Assembly (NCBI GenBank): GCA_003663585.1
Contig: QMTU01000042.1
Span: forward strand, 1 to 6,674
Direction of reading: 5' to 3'
DNA length: 6,674 bases
Source: Thermoplasmata archaeon
Lineage (GTDB): Archaea > Thermoplasmatota > B47-G6
This document shows positions 1-5,675 of the stretch, piece by piece. The first letter of the stretch is position 1. Each line of letters starts with the position of its first letter. The translations under genes were made by a program, and so were the position numbers. The notes beneath the pieces are model-generated. The model was given only the letters and a program-made list of their open reading frames with translations. It ran no database searches and was not told the DNA's origin.

Positions 1-720
1 ATATATAAACGGTACAAGGAAGTACTGGAAGGACGCTGCCGATGTTAGGATTGTTGCAAACATTATGGGCTTACCAACAAGAGGGATAACAATATAGCGA
101 AGCCTCTGCCAATAAGTAGCCCCGTCAACTATTGACGCCTCTATTAAATCGCTCGAGACAGACTGAAGTGCTGAGGTTATCACTGTCATCATAAATGGAT
201 ATGCAAGCCACACCTCTATAACGTTAAGTGCTATAAAGCCCCATGTGAACTGATCCGTCCACCTTGGAGGATGCACAACTCCTAAATAATTTGAGAGGAT
301 TATGTTAACGGGACCAAAAACGGGATCAAACATGAATTTCCATATCGTGACGGAGAACAACAGAGGAAGAGCCCAAGGTATTATGAGAAGAGCTCTAAAC
401 ACGGTCTTACCAAGGACATATTTGTTTGTGTAAAGTATACTAAGTATAAGCCCCACAAAAACTTTTAGAGAGACACTAGTGAGAACGAACACCCACGTCC
501 AGATAAAGGCCTTTTTAAACGCAGGATCAGATAGAATCCACTTATAGTTCTCTAAGCCTACTATAGACGGAGATCCTATGGGAAAATTCTTAAGACTGGC
601 ATCAGTAAACGAGATGAATATCGAGTAGACTATTGGATATATATTGAAGATTAGAAATGCTGCGATTCCAGGTATTATAAAGACTAACGCGGCTAGAGTC
701 TTTGCTCGCATCTTTTTCAT
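1..720 (-). CDS. malF: MalF-type maltodextrin ABC transporter permease, 3' end beyond the window
   Basis: This is an inner subunit of the membrane channel of a carbohydrate ABC importer. The ATG at 720 opens a frame that stays open for 240 codons to the left edge, so the C-terminus is cut off; family members run to about 290-300 residues. Hydrophobic segments lie near residues 8-38, 71-98, 107-130, 158-185 and from 217 on. The cytoplasmic EAA loop that docks on the ATPase is clear at 194-213 (EASIVDGATYW, then a conserved Ile-Pro). The last visible residues (FQYFLVPFIY) match the segment after this loop in MalF/UgpA-like permeases. A purine-rich ribosome site (GAGGGGAG, 734-727) sits 6 nt before the ATG. 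It follows the binding-protein gene on the same strand but is separated from it by 367 bases holding a transposon remnant. The family assignment is secure; sugar specificity and the malF name come from the neighbours. Confidence 0.9.
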   Translation of the reverse strand, partial: MKKMRAKTLAALVFIIPGIAAFLIFNIYPIVYSIFISFTDASLKNFPIGSPSIVGLENYKWILSDPAFKKAFIWTWVFVLTSVSLKVFVGLILSILYTNKYVLGKTVFRALLIIPWALPLLFSVTIWKFMFDPVFGPVNIILSNYLGVVHPPRWTDQFTWGFIALNVIEVWLAYPFMMTVITSALQSVSSDLIEASIVDGATYWQRLRYIVIPLVGKPIMFATILTSAASFQYFLVPFIY

Positions 721-726
721 TCAGGG

Positions 727-734
727 CTCCCCTC
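727..734 (-). promoter_or_regulatory. Ribosome binding site of the permease gene
   Basis: GAGGGGAG on the minus strand lies 6 nt before the permease ATG. It supports the start at 720 over the in-frame Met at codon 4. Confidence 0.6.
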
Positions 735-776
735 AACGCTCTTAGCAGTGAACTATAACAGCCGGCTAGAGATCAT

Positions 777-790
777 TAGATTATATTTTT
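777..790 (-). promoter_or_regulatory. Possible TATA box for separate permease transcription
   Basis: On the minus strand AAAAATATAATC is an A/T-rich TATA-like stretch between the transposon remnant and the permease start. A start of transcription about 26 bp downstream would fall near 758 and give a leader of roughly 38 nt that includes the ribosome site. This is judged by sequence resemblance and spacing only; A/T-rich DNA yields such matches easily. Confidence 0.25.
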
Positions 791-812
791 GTTTAGGTTT
801 AGTAAGTGAGCT

Positions 813-834
813 GCCCCGTCCTTTAGGGCGGGGC
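813..834 (-). repeat. Right-end hairpin of the IS remnant
   Basis: A palindrome with a 9-position stem and a TTTA/TAAA tetraloop. All pairs are Watson-Crick except one G-T (819/828). Its CCCCGCC core matches the hairpin at 1037-1056 and has the same orientation relative to the GAAR lead-in, as expected for subterminal TnpA recognition hairpins. Confidence 0.6.
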
Positions 835-966
835 TTCTCCCGTTCCACCCGCCTTCACGACGGGGACTTCATGCGGGAGTTTAGGGCACACTCACGAGTG
901 CCCCATCCCATCGGACTCGTTATCCGATGGGCTACACGCTATCCAGCTCTTCCCACAGGGGGCGTC
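823..966 (-). pseudogene. Degenerate TnpB C-terminal tail fragment
   Basis: Reading the minus strand from the GAC codon at 966 gives 48 codons that begin DAPCGKSWIACSPSDNESDG, carry a TGA at 894-892, continue VCPKLPHEVPVVKAGG then TGEAPP, and end with TAA at 825-823 inside the right-end hairpin. From memory, the segment Lys-Leu-x-x-Glu-Val-Pro, then Val-Lys-x-Gly-Gly-Thr-Gly-Glu-Ala-Pro-Pro, resembles the variable tail after the RuvC/zinc-finger part of archaeal TnpB (OrfB) proteins, and its location at the right end fits. No catalytic Asp/Glu motif or Cys pair is present, so the piece is non-functional as a nuclease. The frame above 966 does not look like TnpB to me, which places the internal deletion there. 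Homology cannot be confirmed without a search. Confidence 0.4.
907..931. repeat. Perfect 9-bp inverted repeat inside the IS remnant
   Basis: CCCATCGGA at 907-915 is exactly complementary to TCCGATGGG at 923-931 with a 7-nt loop. It is the most regular internal helix of the proposed omega-RNA-like region. Confidence 0.6.
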
Positions 967-1036
967 ATCGGAAACATTCCAAATATTTAATAGAGGCCTA
1001 GAGTACTTAAAACTACCGTCAAATCCATTGCGTATC

Positions 1037-1056
1037 CCCCGCCTTCAAAGGCGGGG
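1037..1056 (-). repeat. Left-end hairpin of the IS remnant
   Basis: CCCCGCCTT at 1037-1045 is exactly complementary to AAGGCGGGG at 1048-1056, giving an 8-9 bp stem with a minimal loop. The 10-mer CCCGCCTTCA at 1038-1047 also occurs exactly at 848-857 inside the element, so the palindrome family is present three times. Confidence 0.6.
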
Positions 1057-1077
1057 TTTCGCAAGCAACAATTTCAT

Positions 1078-1083
1078 AAAAAA
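1078..1083 (-). terminator. T-run after the binding-protein gene, possible partial terminator
   Basis: Six T residues on the minus strand (within TATTTTTTATG) begin a few bases after the TAA stop of the binding-protein gene and are followed by the GC hairpins of the IS remnant. Oligo-T runs are the usual intrinsic termination signal in archaea. A partial stop here would favour the binding protein over the permease. This is inference from sequence only. Confidence 0.35.
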
Positions 1084-1087
1084 TAGT

Positions 1088-2359
1088 TTAGGAGGAGCCG
1101 AGCTCTTGGAGTATCTTTTGTTGAGCTTCCTTCAAGGCGTCCTCAATGGACATCTCTCCGCTAACTATCTTCGTTATTGCAGTATCAATTGGTCCCCATA
1201 CGCTTCCCATCTCTGGGCTCTTTGGCATTAATATTGCGTAGCGCAGCTGGTTCATAAATCCATAGATTACAGGATCACTTTTTATATCTGGATCGTCTAT
1301 GAGGCTCTTTAACACTGGTATGTATCCTAGCTGTAAGGCTAAGGTCTTGATAGTGCTCTCATTGAGCGTCATCCATGACAGGAACTCCCATATGGCATCC
1401 ATCTTGTCATCTGGCGCGTTTGCTGTAACATAGAACATCTTTACTCCAGCATAAGGTCTGGGATAGTATTCCTTACCGTTCTCTACAATCTTAGGAATTA
1501 ATGTCAGTCCAAAGTTTATTCCAGAGTCCCTTATCTGTTTTATGCTCCAAGGACCATTTATAAGGAGAGGGCTCTTCCCTTCAAGGAATAAGGCCATTTG
1601 AGAGTTATAGTCTCTGGTTTGAGCCATATACTTGAAAAACAGTTCATTAAAGAACAGCTCATATCCCTTTATGGTCTCAGGCTGATCAAGTCCAGAAGTC
1701 TTCGTTGTATCATTGAAGTAATATCCTCCAAAAGCATGTGCCCATGCTGAGAGGAAATATGGATCTATTGGACTTGCAAGTCCGTACATATCGCTATTAG
1801 GGTTATAGAATTGCTTAGCCATTTGGACAAGCTCGTCAAAAGTCTTTGGCGGATTTGAGATTAGATCCTTATTGTATATGAGGGTAACGGTCTCTCCAGA
1901 AATTGGCATTCCATAGTAGTGTCCTTTGTATTCTATGGCATTGCGGGCTATGTCCACAAACTTGTTTAGGATGTCCTCTGTAATGTACTTGTCTATGGGC
2001 TTAAGCATGTTACCCTCAGCAAACTTGCCTATCCAATCGTGAGCCCATATAAATAAGTCAGGACCCTGTCCTGCTGGAATAGCTGCCTTGAGAGTTGTTT
2101 CAAGATCTGCCTTCTGTTCGAACACAATGTCAATATTTGGATGTGTTGCCTCAAACTGCGATATAAGGTTCTCGAAGACCTGCCTCTCTGACTCCTGAAC
2201 AGCGTGCCATATTACTATTGTAACTTTTGAGGGTGTGGGTGAGGGACTAGGAGATGGCGTTGGAGCTGCTCCTCCGCCTCCACCACCAACACAGCCCAGA
2301 AGAGCTACTAGGATTATTAGTGCAGATAGTGCGATCGTTCGCACGATCTTTAACTTCAT
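1088..2359 (-). CDS. malE: MalE-type maltodextrin-binding lipoprotein
   Basis: This is the extracellular substrate-binding component of the ABC importer. The 423-residue product starts with a signal sequence (basic MKLKIVR, hydrophobic core to residue 22) and a lipobox LLGC with Cys23 as lipid anchor. A flexible linker follows (six Gly, then AAPTPSPSPSPTPS to residue 44), and the folded domain begins at about 45. Maltose-specific resemblances to bacterial MalE are visible: PDLFIWAHD (100-108, compare PDIIFWAHD), LLINGPWS (265-272, compare the NGPW segment) and PYAGVK near 302-307. Length and order fit the SBP_bac_1/MalE family. The ATG at 2359 has GGAGTGAT at 2372-2365, 5 nt upstream, a strong site, and no better start is apparent. 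The gene lies 130 nt after the amylase and before the IS remnant and permease. Maltodextrin as ligand is well supported; the preferred chain length is unknown. Confidence 0.93.
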   Translation of the reverse strand: MKLKIVRTIALSALIILVALLGCVGGGGGGAAPTPSPSPSPTPSKVTIVIWHAVQESERQVFENLISQFEATHPNIDIVFEQKADLETTLKAAIPAGQGPDLFIWAHDWIGKFAEGNMLKPIDKYITEDILNKFVDIARNAIEYKGHYYGMPISGETVTLIYNKDLISNPPKTFDELVQMAKQFYNPNSDMYGLASPIDPYFLSAWAHAFGGYYFNDTTKTSGLDQPETIKGYELFFNELFFKYMAQTRDYNSQMALFLEGKSPLLINGPWSIKQIRDSGINFGLTLIPKIVENGKEYYPRPYAGVKMFYVTANAPDDKMDAIWEFLSWMTLNESTIKTLALQLGYIPVLKSLIDDPDIKSDPVIYGFMNQLRYAILMPKSPEMGSVWGPIDTAITKIVSGEMSIEDALKEAQQKILQELGSS

Positions 2360-2364
2360 AACTC

Positions 2365-2372
2365 ATCACTCC
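2365..2372 (-). promoter_or_regulatory. Ribosome binding site of malE
   Basis: GGAGTGAT is close to the full anti-Shine-Dalgarno complement and lies 5 nt before the ATG at 2359. It fixes the start and suggests efficient translation of the binding protein. Confidence 0.65.
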
Positions 2373-2374
2373 AG

Positions 2375-2440
2375 TTTATTATAAAGCTTTTAACTACCCT
2401 ATAGATCTTGTATTGTTTGGTATCTTATTTTAATCCAATA
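2375..2440 (-). promoter_or_regulatory. Possible separate promoter of malE in the amylase-malE gap
   Basis: The 130-nt gap 2360-2489 has two A/T-rich TATA-like stretches on the minus strand. TTTATAATAAA at 2385-2375 is too close to the ATG: its start point would fall at or just inside the gene, which would remove the good ribosome site. ATTAAAATAA around 2434-2425 would start transcription near 2404 and leave a leader of about 45 nt containing the site, which fits better. Extra malE transcription is common for binding proteins, but nothing here proves it. Confidence 0.3.
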
Positions 2441-2489
2441 TATTAGGAACACTTTCTGTAATAGAGCCTTGATACCATGTTGCTTACTA

Positions 2490-4472
2490 TCATATACACA
2501 TGACAGCATACGAATACGGGCTGAGTTCTAGAAGGCCCTCCTCTAGCACCTTAGCCCTCCTAAGAACAATAATTTTCCCCATAAAACTCCTTAAAACAGT
2601 TTTTCCTGAGTAATTTATTATTACTCTGACCTTTTCCTCCTTATAAATTCTCATATAATCTAGAATATCATCTCTGAAGTTTACTGGAACAAATATACCT
2701 CTTTGAAGTGCAACTCTGCTGTTTCTTAGCCTTATAAGCTCTTGTATGGAGCTAAAAATTCTAATGTCCCATGCCTTCTTATCCCAGATCATGGGCTCTC
2801 TTTGTTCTTCATCTAGAGCCTTTACCTTCATGAGCCCTATTTCGTCTCCATATAGAATAGAGGGGATCCCAGGATATGTATAAAGAAACGCAAGAGCACA
2901 CAGATACTTATCAACATCTCCCTTAAGGAGGCCTAAAAATCGGCTAGTATCGTGGTTATCTAGAAAGTTATATGCTAATAGCTCATATGGACCATAATAT
3001 GCTCTAAGCAGCATAAGGTTCCTTAAGAGCTGTTCACTGCTAATTTTTCTATAGACAAAGTACTCAATAAGAGACTTATAGAGAGAGTAGTTCATGAATC
3101 CATTAAAGCACCTATGAATCCATAGCCTAGCGTCGTCCATTATCTCTCCGAATAAATAATATTTTTCCATGAGGTCCTCTAGTACATCCTGCCAAAACTT
3201 AGGATGAACTCCATGAGCTACGTCAAACCTCCATCCACTAATTTTGAAGTTTTTAATCCAGAACACTATCACATTCCTTACAAATGTTCTTACTTCAGGA
3301 TTATCGTGATTTAGCCTTGGCATTATCCATGCGCTAAAGAAGCTTTCATATGGCAATTTTTCTCCGTCAGACATCTTATAAAACTCTCTCTCCTCATAGC
3401 ACACCTTAAACACTTTTTTTGCAAAAATCTTAAGACGCTTCTCATCGATTATACGATACCAAGCATAATATTTCGACATATTGCCATTTTCTATGACATC
3501 TTGAAAGAACTTATGAAAGAAGCTCGTGTGATGAAAAACTCCATCCAAAAAAACTCTGATGTTATCCCTCTTAGCCACATCAATGAGCTCCCTTAGTGCA
3601 GTGTTTCCACCATACTTGCTAGCAACGCTATAGTAGTCCTCCACGTCGTATGAATGATACGTCTTTGACTCAAATATGGGCGTGAGATAGAGAGCGTTTA
3701 TTCCAAGCTCTCTTAAGTAGTTCAACTTTTCTATCAGGTCTCTTATATTTCCTCCAAAGTGCCCAAGGGGATCTGGTTTATTACTTCTAGGGCAAAACCT
3801 GTCAACCATTACCTGATAGAAATTAAGGGAGTACGCCCAGTCTGGAGCTCTTACTAGGCTCATAATTGCATCCACATCTGCCGTAAATGGTCCATATTTC
3901 TTATCTCCTACAATAAAAGAATACTCTATTATCCTCTTAAACGGCAGAAGTACCTCATAATAGTTGAAAAGATCGTCACTAGCAATAAGCTTCATCCTCT
4001 TTTTTCCCATTCCACGAACCTCTAATCTTGGTAAATCCTTAACACACTTCTTTATTCTGAGACGTATAATACACGTTCTTCTATCAGTAGATAACACGTA
4101 CAGAGGTGTAGGAGCATGATAAACTACGTCCTCCAAGGTGCCGTTTTCCCAGGATACACGACAAATATTAACAGTTGATGAGAAATTATATGCAGGATTT
4201 CTGTACGTGCATCGATCCCTGTTTTCCTCATCAATTTCAAATCCATTAGAGGTATAAAAGAGATAATACCAAACTCCCTCAGGAAGGCTTATTTTTGTAC
4301 AAAACCTTTTTCCCAATATTCTCATTCTGAAGCTTCCCGGAGAAAAGGCATTAAATGTTCCAACAACGTATGAGTACTCCTCTCCACGATACTCTTTAGA
4401 GAACTCTACAGTCACAGTCCTGCCAAATAACTCATCCTCCCTAACCCCTATAAGTTTGTACACTCTTTTCAC
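2490..4472 (-). CDS. GH13 neopullulanase / maltogenic amylase-like enzyme, cytoplasmic
   Basis: This glycoside hydrolase acts on alpha-glucans or cyclodextrins, here probably on imported maltodextrins since no signal peptide is present. Of 660 residues, about 35-90 resemble a CBM48-like beta-sandwich (VGTFNAFSPG ... PEGVWYYLF), about 113-205 a second N-domain of the alpha-amylase-N/CBM34 kind, 215-580 the TIM barrel and 590-660 the C-domain. Barrel landmarks: YQVMVDRF (219-226), GGNIRDLIEKLNYLRELGI (240-258), motif I DGVFHHT (310-316), motif V MPRLN (384-388), motif II with nucleophile Asp417, motif III with acid/base Glu443, motif IV LDNHD with Asp508, and YGDEIGL (541-547). MPRLN places it near the neopullulanase/cyclomaltodextrinase group. 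The catalytic triad is intact, but residues around motifs II and III are atypical. The start is GTG, with an in-frame TAG directly before it. It lies 38 nt after the ATPase gene. Exact specificity is unknown. Confidence 0.9.
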   Translation of the reverse strand: MKRVYKLIGVREDELFGRTVTVEFSKEYRGEEYSYVVGTFNAFSPGSFRMRILGKRFCTKISLPEGVWYYLFYTSNGFEIDEENRDRCTYRNPAYNFSSTVNICRVSWENGTLEDVVYHAPTPLYVLSTDRRTCIIRLRIKKCVKDLPRLEVRGMGKKRMKLIASDDLFNYYEVLLPFKRIIEYSFIVGDKKYGPFTADVDAIMSLVRAPDWAYSLNFYQVMVDRFCPRSNKPDPLGHFGGNIRDLIEKLNYLRELGINALYLTPIFESKTYHSYDVEDYYSVASKYGGNTALRELIDVAKRDNIRVFLDGVFHHTSFFHKFFQDVIENGNMSKYYAWYRIIDEKRLKIFAKKVFKVCYEEREFYKMSDGEKLPYESFFSAWIMPRLNHDNPEVRTFVRNVIVFWIKNFKISGWRFDVAHGVHPKFWQDVLEDLMEKYYLFGEIMDDARLWIHRCFNGFMNYSLYKSLIEYFVYRKISSEQLLRNLMLLRAYYGPYELLAYNFLDNHDTSRFLGLLKGDVDKYLCALAFLYTYPGIPSILYGDEIGLMKVKALDEEQREPMIWDKKAWDIRIFSSIQELIRLRNSRVALQRGIFVPVNFRDDILDYMRIYKEEKVRVIINYSGKTVLRSFMGKIIVLRRAKVLEEGLLELSPYSYAVMCI

Positions 4473-4510
4473 CTAAACTTTTATGAAAATAGTTCAAAGA
4501 GCGCATGATA

Positions 4511-5638
4511 TTAGAATATTGCTTCACCGCTTTCCTTATCAAAAACGTGAGCTTTTGTCATGTCAAACACTATGTCCATTTCCATTCCTTCTCTAACCTT
4601 TGAGTCCCTTGAGAACTGTCCTGTAAAATGCACATCTCCAACTGAGAAGTGCACTATGTTGACGTTTCCTAATGGCTCTACGATCTCTATCTTCCCACGA
4701 ACCATGTTCTCTCCTGGGATCTTCACTTGAGCAAAGAGCGCATCATATATGTCCTCAGGTCTTATACCAAAGATTACCTCTTTCCCAATATATCTCTCTG
4801 ACCTAACGATGTCAGCCATTTCTTCAGGGAGCTTCAGCATGAACTCTCCAAAGTCCACCCATATGCCCCTGTCCCTTTCAACAAGCGTTGCGTCAAGGAA
4901 GTTCATAGGTGGAGATCCTATAAACCCGGCTACAAACAGATTCCTAGGCTTGTTATACACGTCATCAGGCGTCCCCACTTGTTGGAGCTTTCCATCGTTA
5001 AGTATTGCTATCCTATCTCCCATAGTCATGGCTTCCACTTGATCATGAGTTACGTAAATCGTTGTAACGCCTAAAGCACGCTGTAGTTTTTTAAGCTCGC
5101 TCCTCATCCTAACGCGAAGCTTTGCATCAAGGTTACTAAGTGGCTCATCCATAAGGAACACTCTAGGATGTCTTATTATTGCTCTCCCAAGAGCAACACG
5201 CTGCCTCTGTCCTCCTGATAGTTCCCTTGGTTTTCTGTGAAGTAACTCCTCTATTCCTAGTAGTTCAGCAACCTCCTTTACCCTTTTCCTTATCTCTTCC
5301 TCTGGAACTTTCCTTATCTTTAGTGGGAACGCTATGTTTTCGTAGACTGTCATGTGAGGATAAAGGGCATAGTTCTGAAAGACCATAGCAACATCTCTGT
5401 CCTTAGGGGGTATAAATATGTCCTTCTCAGGACTTGCCACTAGAGTATCCCCTATGTAAATTTCTCCTGCTGTAGGCTCCTCTAAACCAGCTATTACCCT
5501 TAATGTTGTAGTCTTTCCACAACCAGATGGTCCTAGAAGCACAAAGAATTCTCCATCCTTTATCTCCAATGTAAGATCATCTACAGCAGTCACGTTGCCA
5601 AACTTTTTAGTTACCGAGAGGAGCTTAACCTCGGCCAT
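4511..5638 (-). CDS. malK: MalK-type sugar ABC transporter ATPase
   Basis: This cytoplasmic ATPase drives sugar import by dimerising on the EAA loops of the permeases. The 375-residue product has every motif of the fold: Walker A GPSGCGKT (36-43), Q-loop Gln88, signature LSGGQ (140-144), Walker B FLMDE (161-165), D-loop NLD (169-171) and switch His198. The C-terminal part (about 240-375) is the OB-fold/TOBE regulatory domain typical of MalK/UgpC/MsmX ATPases, with GSPPMNF at 241-247 and GIRPED at 291-296. The ATG at 5638 has GGAGGT 6 nt upstream. It is the first gene of the visible minus-strand cluster, so the operon promoter should lie in 5639-5855. Such ATPases can serve several sugar transporters, so maltodextrin is inferred from the adjacent amylase and MalE-like binder. 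Confidence 0.95.
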   Translation of the reverse strand: MAEVKLLSVTKKFGNVTAVDDLTLEIKDGEFFVLLGPSGCGKTTTLRVIAGLEEPTAGEIYIGDTLVASPEKDIFIPPKDRDVAMVFQNYALYPHMTVYENIAFPLKIRKVPEEEIRKRVKEVAELLGIEELLHRKPRELSGGQRQRVALGRAIIRHPRVFLMDEPLSNLDAKLRVRMRSELKKLQRALGVTTIYVTHDQVEAMTMGDRIAILNDGKLQQVGTPDDVYNKPRNLFVAGFIGSPPMNFLDATLVERDRGIWVDFGEFMLKLPEEMADIVRSERYIGKEVIFGIRPEDIYDALFAQVKIPGENMVRGKIEIVEPLGNVNIVHFSVGDVHFTGQFSRDSKVREGMEMDIVFDMTKAHVFDKESGEAIF

Positions 5639-5644
5639 TCCCTG

Positions 5645-5650
5645 ACCTCC
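5645..5650 (-). promoter_or_regulatory. Ribosome binding site of malK
   Basis: GGAGGT on the minus strand lies 6 nt before the ATG at 5638 and is a consensus site that decides the start. Confidence 0.7.
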
Positions 5651-5675
5651 TAAGTGAGCATTAGCATGGATACCA

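Larger units (their letters stand above)
806..931 (-). ncRNA. Omega-RNA-like structured 3' region of the IS remnant
   Basis: In IS200/IS605 elements the 3' end of tnpB and the right end are transcribed as an omega-RNA that guides TnpB, with the guide taken from the flank after the right end. This stretch has that position and is densely folded. Stems pair 907-915 with 923-931 (9 bp, perfect), 884-889 with 898-903 (6 bp), 837-842 with 874-879 (6 bp), inside which 848-853 pairs with 859-864 (G.U included in minus-strand RNA), and finally 813-821 with 826-834. In minus-strand RNA the last stem has one C-A mismatch. It is in the same sense as the sugar operon, so readthrough would transcribe it. 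That it is a functional RNA is inference. Confidence 0.4.
806..1075 (-). mobile_element. Non-autonomous IS200/IS605-type remnant (miniature element)
   Basis: A GC-rich block of about 270 bp stands out from its A/T-rich flanks in the malE-malF gap. Read on the minus strand it begins with a left-end hairpin (1056-1037) and ends with a right-end hairpin (834-813). Both are introduced by near-identical 15-mers, GCGAAACCCCGCCTT at 1062-1048 and GAGAAGCCCCGCCCT at 839-825 (12 of 15 identical). Two subterminal hairpins of equal polarity, without terminal inverted repeats or target duplication, are the hallmark of IS200/IS605 elements. Between them are a short TnpB-tail-like frame and a structured 3' region, but no TnpA or TnpB catalytic part, so this is an internally deleted derivative that could only have been moved in trans. 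The outer borders are guesses: TTTAT at 1080-1076 could be the target motif, and the right border is set after GCTCAC at 806. Confidence 0.6.

Noticed and set aside
748..990. Plus-strand 80-codon open frame across the hairpin block
   Set aside because: It lies antisense over the IS remnant, consists of Arg/Pro/Gly-rich residues dictated by GC palindromes, has no ribosome site and resembles no protein family I know.
813..1056. CRISPR-like array from the three CCCCGCC/GGCGGGG palindromes
   Set aside because: Spacing is irregular, repeats are not full-length copies, and the flanks show pairing typical of transposon ends, not unique spacers.
1028..1231. Plus-strand 67-codon open frame
   Set aside because: It starts in the left-end hairpin and runs antisense through the 3' end of malE, whose own reading is strongly supported.
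3414..3420. A7 run on the coding strand of the amylase gene as a slippage site
   Set aside because: The frame is intact on both sides and continues through all catalytic motifs; a Lys-Lys pair explains the run.
4441..4506. Short minus-strand frame starting at ATG 4506 and overlapping the amylase start
   Set aside because: It runs about 21 codons in another frame without a ribosome site; nothing indicates a leader peptide.
4749..5042. Plus-strand 97-codon open frame
   Set aside because: It is a shadow in the malK coding region, with a Ser/Ile/Leu-rich composition and no start signal.
5179..5388. Plus-strand 69-codon open frame
   Set aside because: It is antisense to the ATPase core motifs of malK; a hydrophobic-looking product is a by-product of the complementary codons.
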